A stretch of 64,000 nt of DNA from Heliorestis convoluta (GTDB lineage: Bacteria; Bacillota; Desulfitobacteriia; Heliobacteriales; Heliobacteriaceae), in the NCBI RefSeq assembly GCF_009649955.1, contig NZ_CP045875.1:1965501-2029500 (forward strand), given 5' to 3'. Position numbers and translations under genes: made by a program. This document shows positions 54,448-63,155 of this stretch, one piece after another. The notes beneath the pieces are model-generated. The model made no database searches and was not told where the DNA came from. It saw only the letters and a program-made list of their open reading frames with translations. How positions within the stretch are numbered: the stretch's first letter is position 1; the number at the start of each line of letters is the position of its first letter.

Positions 54448-55518
54448 TTGATCGTTCCTCTACCGCGAAAAAAAAGGCGTCTAATCCATGTTGGTTCTAT
54501 ACCTATCGGGGGCAATGCCCCCGTTTCGATTCAGTCCATGTGCAATACCGATACAAGAGATCGAGAAAAAACAGTAAAGCAAATTGAAAAGCTAGCCGAA
54601 GCAGGCTGTGAAATAATTCGACTGGCTGTACTCGATCAAGAAGCGGTAGAGGCATTGGAGGAAATTGTAAAAAAGTCTCCCATGCCAGTAATTGCCGATA
54701 TTCATTTTGACTACAAGTTAGCGATTGGCGCTCTTAAAGCAGGTGTTCATGGATTAAGATTAAATCCTGGAAACATTGGTGGAGCTCAAAAAGTACGAGA
54801 AGTCATCGCTGCCGCCAGAGAGAAAAAAATTCCCCTTCGAATCGGTGTTAACGCAGGTTCTCTTGAAAAAAACATCCTAGCAAAATATCAGGGAATTACG
54901 CCAGAAGGTATGATTGAAAGCGCTTTAGGGCATATTCGAATCCTAGAAAATGAAAACTATCCCTGGATGAAAATATCCCTCAAAGCATCGTCCGTTCCGT
55001 TGATGGTAGCAGCCTATCAGGGTCTAGCAGAAAAAGTTGACTACCCCTTACATGTTGGTGTAACAGAAGCAGGGACCCATCGCTCCGGCGTTATTAAATC
55101 GGCCGTAGGCATAGGAGCTTTACTTGCACAAGGTATTGGTGATACGATTCGAGTCTCTTTAACAGGCGATCCCCTACCAGAAGTTCATACAGCTTGGGAG
55201 ATCGTCAAATCACTAGGATTGCGTAAGCGTGGCCCGGAACTGATCTCCTGTCCTACCTGCGGCCGCTGCCAGATTGACCTAGCTGCTGTTGCTGAAGCCG
55301 TCGAGCAAGCACTCACCCAAGAAAAAAGAGCAATTACTGTTGCTGTTATGGGTTGTGTCGTCAATGGACCAGGAGAAGCAAGAGAAGCTGATGTCGGAAT
55401 AGCAGGTGGTAAAGATTGCGCCTTGCTTTTCCGACAAGGAAAAGTTATTAAAAAAGTTTCTCAAGAACAGATGGTACAAGCCCTACTGGAAGAAATCAAG
55501 CAGTTACCAGTAGAATAA
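54448..55518 (+). CDS. ispG: 4-hydroxy-3-methylbut-2-enyl-diphosphate synthase (IspG/GcpE)
   Basis: IspG is a 4Fe-4S enzyme that makes HMBPP, a late step in the MEP pathway. The 356 residues have [13 protein letters not shown] at the start, [10 protein letters not shown] in the TIM-barrel part, and cluster cysteines in CPTCGRC and [17 protein letters not shown]. The start is TTG after GGGAGGCGG. With dxr it gives two MEP genes in one operon. Confidence 0.97.
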   Translation: MIVPLPRKKRRLIHVGSIPIGGNAPVSIQSMCNTDTRDREKTVKQIEKLAEAGCEIIRLAVLDQEAVEALEEIVKKSPMPVIADIHFDYKLAIGALKAGVHGLRLNPGNIGGAQKVREVIAAAREKKIPLRIGVNAGSLEKNILAKYQGITPEGMIESALGHIRILENENYPWMKISLKASSVPLMVAAYQGLAEKVDYPLHVGVTEAGTHRSGVIKSAVGIGALLAQGIGDTIRVSLTGDPLPEVHTAWEIVKSLGLRKRGPELISCPTCGRCQIDLAAVAEAVEQALTQEKRAITVAVMGCVVNGPGEAREADVGIAGGKDCALLFRQGKVIKKVSQEQMVQALLEEIKQLPVE

Positions 55519-55538
55519 TTAGTGGAGTGAATCGATCC

Positions 55539-57263
55539 ATGAAAATGAGTAAGCTAATGGTACCAACGCTACGACAAACTCCTGCAGAAGCAGAAGTGAT
55601 CAGTCACCAACTCTTACTTCGAGCAGGCTATATAAGACGTTCTTCGGCGGGTGTCTATCACTATCTCCCTTTGGCCCAGCGGGTCCTACAAAAAATAACT
55701 CAAATCATTCGAGAAGAAATGAATGCCGCCGATGGACAGGAAATTGTGATGCCTGTGATACAACCAGCAGAACTCTGGACAGAATCAGGTCGATGGCACG
55801 TTTACGGTGATGAGCTTTTTCGATTACAAGATCGACATAATCGAGACTTTTGCCTTGGTCCTACCCATGAAGAAATCGTAACAGATCTGGTGCGGAATGA
55901 CATACGTTCTTACCGTGACCTTCCTCTTCTGCTCTATCAAATTGCTAATAAATATCGCGATGAGCGCCGCCCTCGTTTTGGTTTATTGCGAGGTCGTGAG
56001 TTTATCATGAAGGATCTTTACTCTTTTGATCGAGACGAAGAAGGATTGCATAGAACATACGAGAGTATGTTTCAGGCTTATAGTAATATATTCAAACGTT
56101 GTGGACTAACCTTCCGTCCTGTTGAAGCTGACGCCGGAGCAATTGGTGGAACCGGTGGAACCCATGAGTTTATGGTTATCGCCGATTCAGGAGAAGGTGC
56201 AATTCTATTTTGTCATCAATGTGACTATGCAGCCAACGTGGAAAAAGCAGAAAGTAGCCTTTTGACAGATGAAGAATCTTTTCATGAACCTTTGGACATG
56301 ATTGTAGTAGACACACCAAACCAAAGAACGATTGAAGAGGTAAGCAAATTTTTATCAGTTACTCCAGCAGAAACAATCAAAACAATGGTCTATCGTGCTG
56401 ATGAAGAGCTTATTGTCGTAGTAATACGAGGCGATCGACAATTGAACGAAGTGAAATTAGCCAACGTAACAAGAGCTCTTGATCTATCACTGGCAACAGA
56501 GGAAGAGTGCAGAACCATAAGCAACGGTGGCAAAGGCTTTTTAGGGCCACAAGGGCTTCAAAATATAAAAATCTATGCCGATCGGGAAGTAATGAAAATG
56601 TCCCGAGCCGTTGCTGGGGCGAATGAAGAAAATAAACACGTTAAAAATATTTGCCCGGGAAGAGATTTCCAAGTTACCTTTGTGGACGATTTGCGTATGG
56701 TAGAAGAAGGAGAACCCTGTCCGAAATGCGGTGCGCCACTTGAAGCAGCGAGAGGTATAGAAGTCGGACAGGTCTTCAAACTGGGAACAAAATACACAAA
56801 AGCTTTAGGATGTACGTTTATTGACGAAAAAGGTCAAGAGAAACCGATGGTCATGGGATGCTACGGCATAGGTGTAAGTCGTACAATGGCTGCCACAGTC
56901 GAACAGAATCATGATGAAGCAGGTATTATATGGCCTATGTCCGTAGCGCCTTATCAAGTTATAGTTGTACCTGTTTCTTATAAAGATGAAAAACAAAGGG
57001 CTATTGCTGAAAATCTCTATCAGGGAATGCAACAGCAAGGTTTGGAAGTAATTTTAGATGATCGAGATGAAAGACCGGGTGTAAAATTCAAAGATGCCGA
57101 TCTCATTGGAATTCCCATAAGAGTTGTTGTTGGCAACAAAGCAATCAAAGAAGGAATTGTAGAAATAAAAGTACGTAAAAGTGGAGAACAATACAACATA
57201 GCGATAGAAGAGGCCCTACAAAAAGTTGCGACCCTGATAGAGCCAGGTTTCGGCAATACCTAG
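55539..57263 (+). CDS. proS: Prolyl-tRNA synthetase
   Basis: ProS charges tRNA-Pro. It has ~574 residues of the bacterial type with an inserted editing domain. Class II motifs include [33 protein letters not shown] (motif 2) and [21 protein letters not shown]. The editing domain is ~230-380, and the anticodon domain is C-terminal ([14 protein letters not shown]). I chose ATG 55539 after GGAG. GTG 55527 is an alternative. Confidence 0.97.
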   Translation: MKMSKLMVPTLRQTPAEAEVISHQLLLRAGYIRRSSAGVYHYLPLAQRVLQKITQIIREEMNAADGQEIVMPVIQPAELWTESGRWHVYGDELFRLQDRHNRDFCLGPTHEEIVTDLVRNDIRSYRDLPLLLYQIANKYRDERRPRFGLLRGREFIMKDLYSFDRDEEGLHRTYESMFQAYSNIFKRCGLTFRPVEADAGAIGGTGGTHEFMVIADSGEGAILFCHQCDYAANVEKAESSLLTDEESFHEPLDMIVVDTPNQRTIEEVSKFLSVTPAETIKTMVYRADEELIVVVIRGDRQLNEVKLANVTRALDLSLATEEECRTISNGGKGFLGPQGLQNIKIYADREVMKMSRAVAGANEENKHVKNICPGRDFQVTFVDDLRMVEEGEPCPKCGAPLEAARGIEVGQVFKLGTKYTKALGCTFIDEKGQEKPMVMGCYGIGVSRTMAATVEQNHDEAGIIWPMSVAPYQVIVVPVSYKDEKQRAIAENLYQGMQQQGLEVILDDRDERPGVKFKDADLIGIPIRVVVGNKAIKEGIVEIKVRKSGEQYNIAIEEALQKVATLIEPGFGNT

Positions 57264-57286
57264 TCACGATTAGGGGTGGGTAGTAG

Positions 57287-57913
57287 GTGTCTGTTTCCGT
57301 CATCATACCGGCCTATAATGAGGAGCCCAGAATTGCTGAGGTCGTAGAGGTTGTTATGACATCACCCTATCATCGCGATGTCATTGTAGTCAGTGATGGT
57401 TCCACCGATTCCACAGCTGTTGTAGCAAAGCAAGCAGGCGCTAGCGTGGTAGAACTGCCTACAAATATTGGCAAAGGTGGTGCGATGAAAGTAGGTGTGC
57501 AAGAAGCTAAGTATGAAATACTACTTTTTCTCGATGCAGATCTTATGGGTCTGAAAAGGGAACACTTGCAAAGCCTTGTAGAACCTCTGTTGAAAGGGAA
57601 TGTAGAGATGACTGTCGGCGTTTTCGAAAGAGGACGACTGGCTACTGACCTAGGGCAATTGATTACGCCCTATTTGTCAGGACAAAGAGCTGTCTTGAAA
57701 AGCATTTTTTTAAATGTTTCTGAATTAGAAGCGAGTCGATATGGTGTGGAAGCAGCCCTAACGCAACATTTTAGACGTTCTCAATCACTACGGAAGATAG
57801 AAGTTCTTTTGCCAGACTTAACGCACATGATGAAAGAAGAAAAGCTTGGTTTGCTCAAAGGATTTAAAGAACGCATGAAAATGTATTGGGAAATTGCTAA
57901 GTGGGTAAAATAA
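57287..57913 (+). CDS. Family 2 glycosyltransferase
   Basis: This is a 208-residue GT-A glycosyltransferase. SVIIPAYNEEPRIAEVV and SDGSTDSTAVVAKQ are family 2 motifs. NIGKGGAMKVGVQEA and the metal-binding FLDADLMGL also match. There are no membrane helices. It lacks a long C-terminal domain, so it may act alone on a lipid or small acceptor. It starts at GTG 24 nt after proS. The donor and acceptor cannot be told from sequence. Confidence 0.88.
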   Translation: MSVSVIIPAYNEEPRIAEVVEVVMTSPYHRDVIVVSDGSTDSTAVVAKQAGASVVELPTNIGKGGAMKVGVQEAKYEILLFLDADLMGLKREHLQSLVEPLLKGNVEMTVGVFERGRLATDLGQLITPYLSGQRAVLKSIFLNVSELEASRYGVEAALTQHFRRSQSLRKIEVLLPDLTHMMKEEKLGLLKGFKERMKMYWEIAKWVK

Positions 57914-57950
57914 TCTCTACGAAAATTTAATATCATGCAAGGAATTACAA

Positions 57951-57982
57951 TAGAGCCCGTGAAGATTTCTTCACGGGCTCTA
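57951..57982. repeat. Perfect 14-bp palindrome after the family 2 glycosyltransferase
   Basis: Arms TAGAGCCCGTGAAG and CTTCACGGGCTCTA are exact complements around ATTT. No T tract follows on either strand. It may still end transcription of the upstream gene, or protect the mRNA 3' end. Confidence 0.6.
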
Positions 57983-58001
57983 AAACATAACAATCAATTC
58001 A

Positions 58002-58031
58002 TTGACAGGGCTTAAGCAATAGTGGCATCAT
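58002..58031 (+). promoter_or_regulatory. Possible promoter for the MGDG-synthase-type gene
   Basis: TTGACA (58002-58007) is a perfect -35 box. The best -10 at 18 bp spacing is CATCAT (58026-58031), a 4 of 6 match. TAAAAT at 58032-58037 is better in sequence but too far. Weak evidence. Confidence 0.4.
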
Positions 58032-58077
58032 TAAAATAGATGATAGGACATTGAAGACCGTAGCAGGAGAATCGTGG

Positions 58078-59238
58078 ATGAGTTTAAGCGATGTTTTAAT
58101 ATTATCAGTAGAAGCGGGAGCAGGTCATATTCGAGCCGCCCAAGCGCTACATAGTGCGCTTAAAAAAAGAGGTATACGAAGTCATATAGAAGATATCTTT
58201 ACTTGTGGCCCATCTTGGGTTTTTCGCTTTACCATTGGAAGCTATATGCATATGCTTCACTATACTCCGGGGCTATATAGAAAGCTTTATGATACATCAG
58301 CAACACTCAAAGTAGGCTCACTGAGTAAAAGTTTTTTTAATCAATCCTTGTGGAAATACCTAGGACCTGGCTTGAAAGCGCTATTACAAGAACACAAGCC
58401 TCGAGTCGTGATCTGTACACACCCCTTTCCACTAGGACTCTTATCTGTGCTTAAGAAAGAAGAGTCACTAGATCTAAAAACAGCAGGTGTTGTTACCGAT
58501 TTCTCGTTTCATCCTTTTTGGATTTATTCAGACTGCGATCGCTATTATGTAGCGGCGGAAGATTTGATCGATGAAATAGAAAAGTTAGGAGACAAAAGAG
58601 AGAAAGCTGTTGTAACAGGAATTCCAATCGATCCTTCCTTTTTGACAGTAACAGACATGAAAAGAGAAGCAGCAGAAGAAGTAGCAGCACTTTCTAGTGC
58701 AAGCCATCGCATTTTAATTATGGGAGGAAGTTTAGGCTTAGGGGCCTTAGATGTCTGGGTTAACAGTTTATTGTTACAAATGCAGAATAGCGATATCGAC
58801 ACATGGCAAATTGTAGTCGTAGCCGGAAAAAATAAAAGTTTAGAAGAGCGGCTCAGTGCAATAGAGAGTCCACATCTGAAAGTATATGGCTTTACGGATA
58901 AGATAGCCTACCTTATGGCATCGTCTGATTTATTAATCACCAAACCAGGAGGTCTTTCATCATCAGAAGCAATTGCTTTAGAATTGCCTCAATTACTCTT
59001 ATCACCTTTGCCAGGCCATGAAGAACGGAACTATCAATTTCTACTAAAAAAAGATGTGGCAAGAGGTGCCTCTACGGTGGAAGAACTGACAAAATTAACG
59101 ATTCAACTGATTAAGGACCACAAAGAACGCTCTCTTCTTCAGGAGGGTGCAAAAAAACTTAAAAAAGCCCAGGCCGCTTACCATGTAGCAGAAGATATTG
59201 ATAAAATTCTTTCACAAACTTCAGTCATGGGCTCATAG
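58078..59238 (+). CDS. MGDG synthase family glycosyltransferase (GT28 type)
   Basis: This ~386-residue GT-B enzyme resembles monogalactosyldiacylglycerol synthases and processive diacylglycerol glucosyltransferases. The N-terminal MGDG domain has LILSVEAGAGHIRAAQALHSAL. The C-terminal part has IMGGSLGLGAL and the nucleotide-sugar site KPGGLSSSEAIALELP. It probably makes a glycolipid by adding a sugar to diacylglycerol; the sugar is not determinable. I chose ATG 58078 after CAGGAGA. It precedes polC. Confidence 0.87.
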   Translation: MSLSDVLILSVEAGAGHIRAAQALHSALKKRGIRSHIEDIFTCGPSWVFRFTIGSYMHMLHYTPGLYRKLYDTSATLKVGSLSKSFFNQSLWKYLGPGLKALLQEHKPRVVICTHPFPLGLLSVLKKEESLDLKTAGVVTDFSFHPFWIYSDCDRYYVAAEDLIDEIEKLGDKREKAVVTGIPIDPSFLTVTDMKREAAEEVAALSSASHRILIMGGSLGLGALDVWVNSLLLQMQNSDIDTWQIVVVAGKNKSLEERLSAIESPHLKVYGFTDKIAYLMASSDLLITKPGGLSSSEAIALELPQLLLSPLPGHEERNYQFLLKKDVARGASTVEELTKLTIQLIKDHKERSLLQEGAKKLKKAQAAYHVAEDIDKILSQTSVMGS

Positions 59239-59255
59239 AAGAAGGGAGAAAGGTA

Positions 59256-62200
59256 ATGTCCCAACCTTCTAATGTGATAATAAACAATCAACGATATGAT
59301 AATAAAGTTTTTCGTATCCAACAATTTCTTATTAATCAAAGGGGTCAAGAAGCTCTTCTTTACCTCCAAGCAACAGGGCCCTGGCAGGAAGAAGATTTGC
59401 TTCAATGGAAAGAGAAAGTAGCAGCGATTTTGCCGGAATGCAATTGTCTTCACCTTACTATACAATGCAAAATTGCTACGATTGAAGAGTTATTGCAAGA
59501 GTATTGGTCTTGTTGGATTCACCTTGCTACACCAGACCAACCTTTGCTTCGCTCGACCTTACAAGCACTAAAAGGCACTGTCGAGGGAAACCGAATTATT
59601 TTCAAAGTAGAACGAACGAAAATAGATTTACTCAAAAGTCGCCAATGTGTACATTCCTTGGTTCAACAGGCTGAGCAAGTTTTTGGACTTTCCATAAATA
59701 TTTCACTTGAAGAAGTAGAAAATCTATGTGATGATAGCTATCTGCAAAATAGAGAAGAAGAAGAAAGAAGATTGTTTTTAGAAGCCTGTAAAAGCCAAAG
59801 TGCTGATGAAAAGGTTAAAGAAAGTAAAGATAAAGAAGAAAACAAGAAAAGCAATCAAAACCAAGAAATATACGGTAAAAAAATTGACACTTCTATGGTA
59901 ACTCCTATTAAAGACATAGAAGATGAAGAACGATCTGTTGTTATAGCAGGAAGAATATTTGGCCTAGAAACTCGAGAAATGAAATCAGGTCGTCGTCTTA
60001 TTACTTTTCATATAACAGATCTCTCCGATGCAATTACTGTAAAAGTTTTTGAAGGGGAGAAAGAGGATCTTTTGGAAAGCGGAGAGTTGAAAGAGCATCG
60101 CTGGGTAAAAGTACGAGGCTCTGTTCAATTCGATAAATATCAACAAGAACTAGCCCTGTTAGCACGAGATATTAACAAGGCGGAAGAACCAGTATCACGA
60201 TTTGATAATGCACCGATAAAAAGAGTAGAGCTACACGCCCATACAAAAATGAGCTCTATGGATGCAGTCCTTTCAGCCAAAGATTTAATCGCTCGAGCAG
60301 CAGCCTGGGGGCATAAAGCGATTGCAATTACAGATCACGGTGTCGTACAAGCTTTTCCTGAAGCAGCCGATGCCGGGAAAAAACATAATATTAAAGTAAT
60401 CTATGGCGTAGAAGCATATCTCGTTGATAAAGCGCCCGCAACAGGCGAAAAAGTAAAATCCTATCACATCATTTTGCTTGTTCGTAATAAGACAGGCTTA
60501 AAAAATCTATATCAATTAATTACAAAGTCTCATCTCCAATATTTTCATCGCCGACCCCGAATTCCTCGAGACCTCTTAGAAGAATATCGAGATGGATTGC
60601 TTCTCGGAAGTGCTTGTGAAGCTGGAGAACTTTACCAAGCCCTTCTTCAGAAAGCATCGCCAGAAAAAATCGAAGAAATCGTAAACTTCTACGATTACTT
60701 AGAGATACAACCGATAGGTAACAATCGATTTCTATTACGAAAAGGACACGTTCAATCAGAAAATGAACTACAAAGCATCAACGAACATATTGTAGGATTG
60801 GGACAAAAAGCCGGAAAACTCGTAGTAGCTACTTGTGATGTACACTTTCTAGAACCAATTGATGAATACTATCGTCGCATTCTAATGGCTGGGAAAGGCT
60901 TTGATGATGCTGACGACCAGGCACCGCTTTACTTTCGAACGACAGAAGAGATGCTTGAAGAATTTTCTTATCTTGGCAAAGATAGAGCCCATGAAGTGGT
61001 CGTTGCTAATCCAGGACAGATTGCTGACCAGATTGAGATGCTGCAACCAATTCCTGACGACTTTTTTCCACCCATCATCGAAGGGGCGGAAGAGCAGATT
61101 CGGCAGATGACGGAAGATTGTGCCGCCACACTGTATGGTAATCCTTTACCGGACATTGTACAAAAACGAGTTGATAAAGAACTGAACTCTATTATCTCCA
61201 ATGGCTTTGCTGTTCTGTACCTAATATCACAAAAACTCGTCAAAAAATCAAATGACGATGGCTATCTTGTCGGTTCAAGAGGCTCCGTTGGCTCGTCCTT
61301 GGTAGCAACTTTTACAGGGATTACAGAAGTTAACCCTTTGCCACCTCATTATCGCTGTAGTGCTTGTAAATTCTCTGAGTTCTTTACGGATGGAACAATT
61401 GGTTGTGGTGCCGACTTACCGGATCGGAATTGCCCTACCTGCGGCAAAGAATTAGAAAAAGATGGACATGATATCCCCTTTGAAACATTTCTAGGCTTTG
61501 AAGGTGATAAAGTACCTGACATCGATTTGAACTTTTCCGGTGAATACCAACCTAGAGCTCATAAGTTTACAGAAGAACTTTTTGGACGAGACTACGTCTT
61601 TCGGGCAGGCACCATTTCTACGCTCGCAGAAAGAACGGCCTTCGGCTTTGTCAAGAACTACTTAGATGAAAAGAAAATGCACTGTCGCAATGCTGAAATT
61701 GCGCGCCTTGTCGGTGGCTGCACAGGTGTAAAAAGAACAACAGGTCAACACCCTGGCGGATTAATGGTTGTGCCCAAAAATGCTGATATTCATGATTTTA
61801 CACCCTTGCAACGACCGGCAGATGATGTCAAATCGGAAACAATTACGACCCACTTTGATTACCACTCTATATCGAGTCGCCTTGTTAAGCTAGACATTTT
61901 AGGCCACGACGACCCGACTGTGATCAAGATGTTAGAAGACTTAACAGGTGTAGATGCTCGTAAAATTCCACTGGATGAACCCAAAACCATGTCACTATTC
62001 TCTACTACAGAAGCCTTAGGCGTAACAGCAGAACAAATACGATCGAACGTAGGCACCTACGGTATCCCTGAATTTGGAACTAAATTTGTTCGACAAATGC
62101 TAGAAGATACAAGGCCAAAATCATTTTCTGAACTGGTGCGTATTTCCGGCTTTTCTCATGGTACAGACGTCTGGTTAAACAACGCCCAGGATTTGATCAA

Positions 62201-62936
62201 AAGCGGTACTTGTCAAGTTAATGAAGCCATCTCAACACGTGATGACATCATGGTGTACTTAATCTATCAAGGTCTTCCACCGAAAAAAGCTTTCTCCATT
62301 ATGGAAAGCGTACGTAAAGGAAAAGGCCTTAAGCCAGAAGATGAGGAATTGATGCGTCATCATCAAGTTCCGTCATGGTATATTGAATCTTGCAAAAAGA
62401 TCAAATACATGTTTCCCAAAGCACATGCTGTCGCTTACGTGACGATGGCCTTTCGTATTGCCTATTTCAAGGTCTATTATCCTGAAGCCTTTTACGCTTC
62501 TTTTTTCACAGTTAGAGCCGATGAATTTGATGGTGATATTATCTGCAACGGCGTTCATCCTGTGCGCATGAAAATTGAAGAAATAGAGAAAAAAGGACAC
62601 GATGCTACTCAAAAAGAGAAAAACCTGATGACCATTTTAGAATTGGCATTAGAGATGTACGAAAGAGGCATCGCCATGCAAAAAGTGACTTTGCTACGCT
62701 CCCATTCTACAAGATTCCTTATAGAGCGGGAGGGCTTACTGCCACCTTTTGCAGCCTTAGCAGGTCTTGGTGAGGCGGCCGCTCAAAATATTATGACGGC
62801 TCGAGAAGAAGTACCTTTTACATCTATTGAAGACATACGCATTCGAGCTAGAGTAAGTAAAACGGTTATAGAAGTATTACAGAATCACGGTGCTTTAGAA
62901 GGTCTATCAGAAACGAATCAAATCTGTCTCTTCTAA
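59256..62936 (+). CDS. polC: DNA polymerase III alpha subunit PolC, apparently without the inserted exonuclease domain
   Basis: This is the replicative polymerase of Firmicutes. The 1226 residues contain an N-terminal domain (~1-215), an OB fold (VVIAGRIFGLETREMKSGRR, ~230), PHP (HAH at ~327, ITDHG, CDVHF), a zinc motif (CSACKF...CGADLP...CPTCG, ~701-730), the palm with PDIDLNFSGEYQ (~755), and a C terminus ending SETNQICLF, typical of PolC. In B. subtilis (1437 residues) a DEDD exonuclease is inserted in PHP. Here VKSYHIILLV follows YGVEAYLVD after ~10 residues, and no DxET motif is seen. See the finding. Confidence 0.96.
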   Translation: MSQPSNVIINNQRYDNKVFRIQQFLINQRGQEALLYLQATGPWQEEDLLQWKEKVAAILPECNCLHLTIQCKIATIEELLQEYWSCWIHLATPDQPLLRSTLQALKGTVEGNRIIFKVERTKIDLLKSRQCVHSLVQQAEQVFGLSINISLEEVENLCDDSYLQNREEEERRLFLEACKSQSADEKVKESKDKEENKKSNQNQEIYGKKIDTSMVTPIKDIEDEERSVVIAGRIFGLETREMKSGRRLITFHITDLSDAITVKVFEGEKEDLLESGELKEHRWVKVRGSVQFDKYQQELALLARDINKAEEPVSRFDNAPIKRVELHAHTKMSSMDAVLSAKDLIARAAAWGHKAIAITDHGVVQAFPEAADAGKKHNIKVIYGVEAYLVDKAPATGEKVKSYHIILLVRNKTGLKNLYQLITKSHLQYFHRRPRIPRDLLEEYRDGLLLGSACEAGELYQALLQKASPEKIEEIVNFYDYLEIQPIGNNRFLLRKGHVQSENELQSINEHIVGLGQKAGKLVVATCDVHFLEPIDEYYRRILMAGKGFDDADDQAPLYFRTTEEMLEEFSYLGKDRAHEVVVANPGQIADQIEMLQPIPDDFFPPIIEGAEEQIRQMTEDCAATLYGNPLPDIVQKRVDKELNSIISNGFAVLYLISQKLVKKSNDDGYLVGSRGSVGSSLVATFTGITEVNPLPPHYRCSACKFSEFFTDGTIGCGADLPDRNCPTCGKELEKDGHDIPFETFLGFEGDKVPDIDLNFSGEYQPRAHKFTEELFGRDYVFRAGTISTLAERTAFGFVKNYLDEKKMHCRNAEIARLVGGCTGVKRTTGQHPGGLMVVPKNADIHDFTPLQRPADDVKSETITTHFDYHSISSRLVKLDILGHDDPTVIKMLEDLTGVDARKIPLDEPKTMSLFSTTEALGVTAEQIRSNVGTYGIPEFGTKFVRQMLEDTRPKSFSELVRISGFSHGTDVWLNNAQDLIKSGTCQVNEAISTRDDIMVYLIYQGLPPKKAFSIMESVRKGKGLKPEDEELMRHHQVPSWYIESCKKIKYMFPKAHAVAYVTMAFRIAYFKVYYPEAFYASFFTVRADEFDGDIICNGVHPVRMKIEEIEKKGHDATQKEKNLMTILELALEMYERGIAMQKVTLLRSHSTRFLIEREGLLPPFAALAGLGEAAAQNIMTAREEVPFTSIEDIRIRARVSKTVIEVLQNHGALEGLSETNQICLF

Positions 62937-62973
62937 AAGAAATAAAAAAGCTCTACCACAACTTGATAAGTAA

Positions 62974-62982
62974 TGCTATAAT
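62974..62982 (+). promoter_or_regulatory. Extended -10 promoter element downstream of polC
   Basis: TGCTATAAT carries a perfect TATAAT (62977-62982) with the TGn extension. It could drive the gene at 63156 with a ~165-nt leader. Confidence 0.5.
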
Positions 62983-63082
62983 TAGGATTGAACAGTATTA
63001 TCATTATACCCTCTAAGAAGTATAGCTGTGCTACAAAATAATTAATTAGTTTGAAATATAGAATTAAAGATTAAGATGCACA

Positions 63083-63129
63083 AAAGCCTGCTCCTCACTA
63101 CGTTTTGTTGAAGGAGAGGCTTTCTTTGT
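63083..63129 (+). terminator. Hairpin with weak T tract between polC and the sensor gene
   Basis: AAAGCCT/AGGCTTT (63083-63089 with 63117-63123) and CTCCT/AGGAG (63091-63095 with 63112-63116) pair with a one-base bulge and a 16-nt loop. TTTCTTTG follows. It lies downstream of the -10 element at 62974, so it may act as a polC terminator or as an attenuator in the next gene's leader. Confidence 0.6.
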
Positions 63130-63155
63130 AACTAGGATAGAGGAGACGGTGTAGA

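Noticed and set aside
58493-58690. Minus-strand Leu-rich open frame
   Set aside because: It is antisense to a clear glycosyltransferase gene; low complexity comes from Lys/Glu codons on the + strand.
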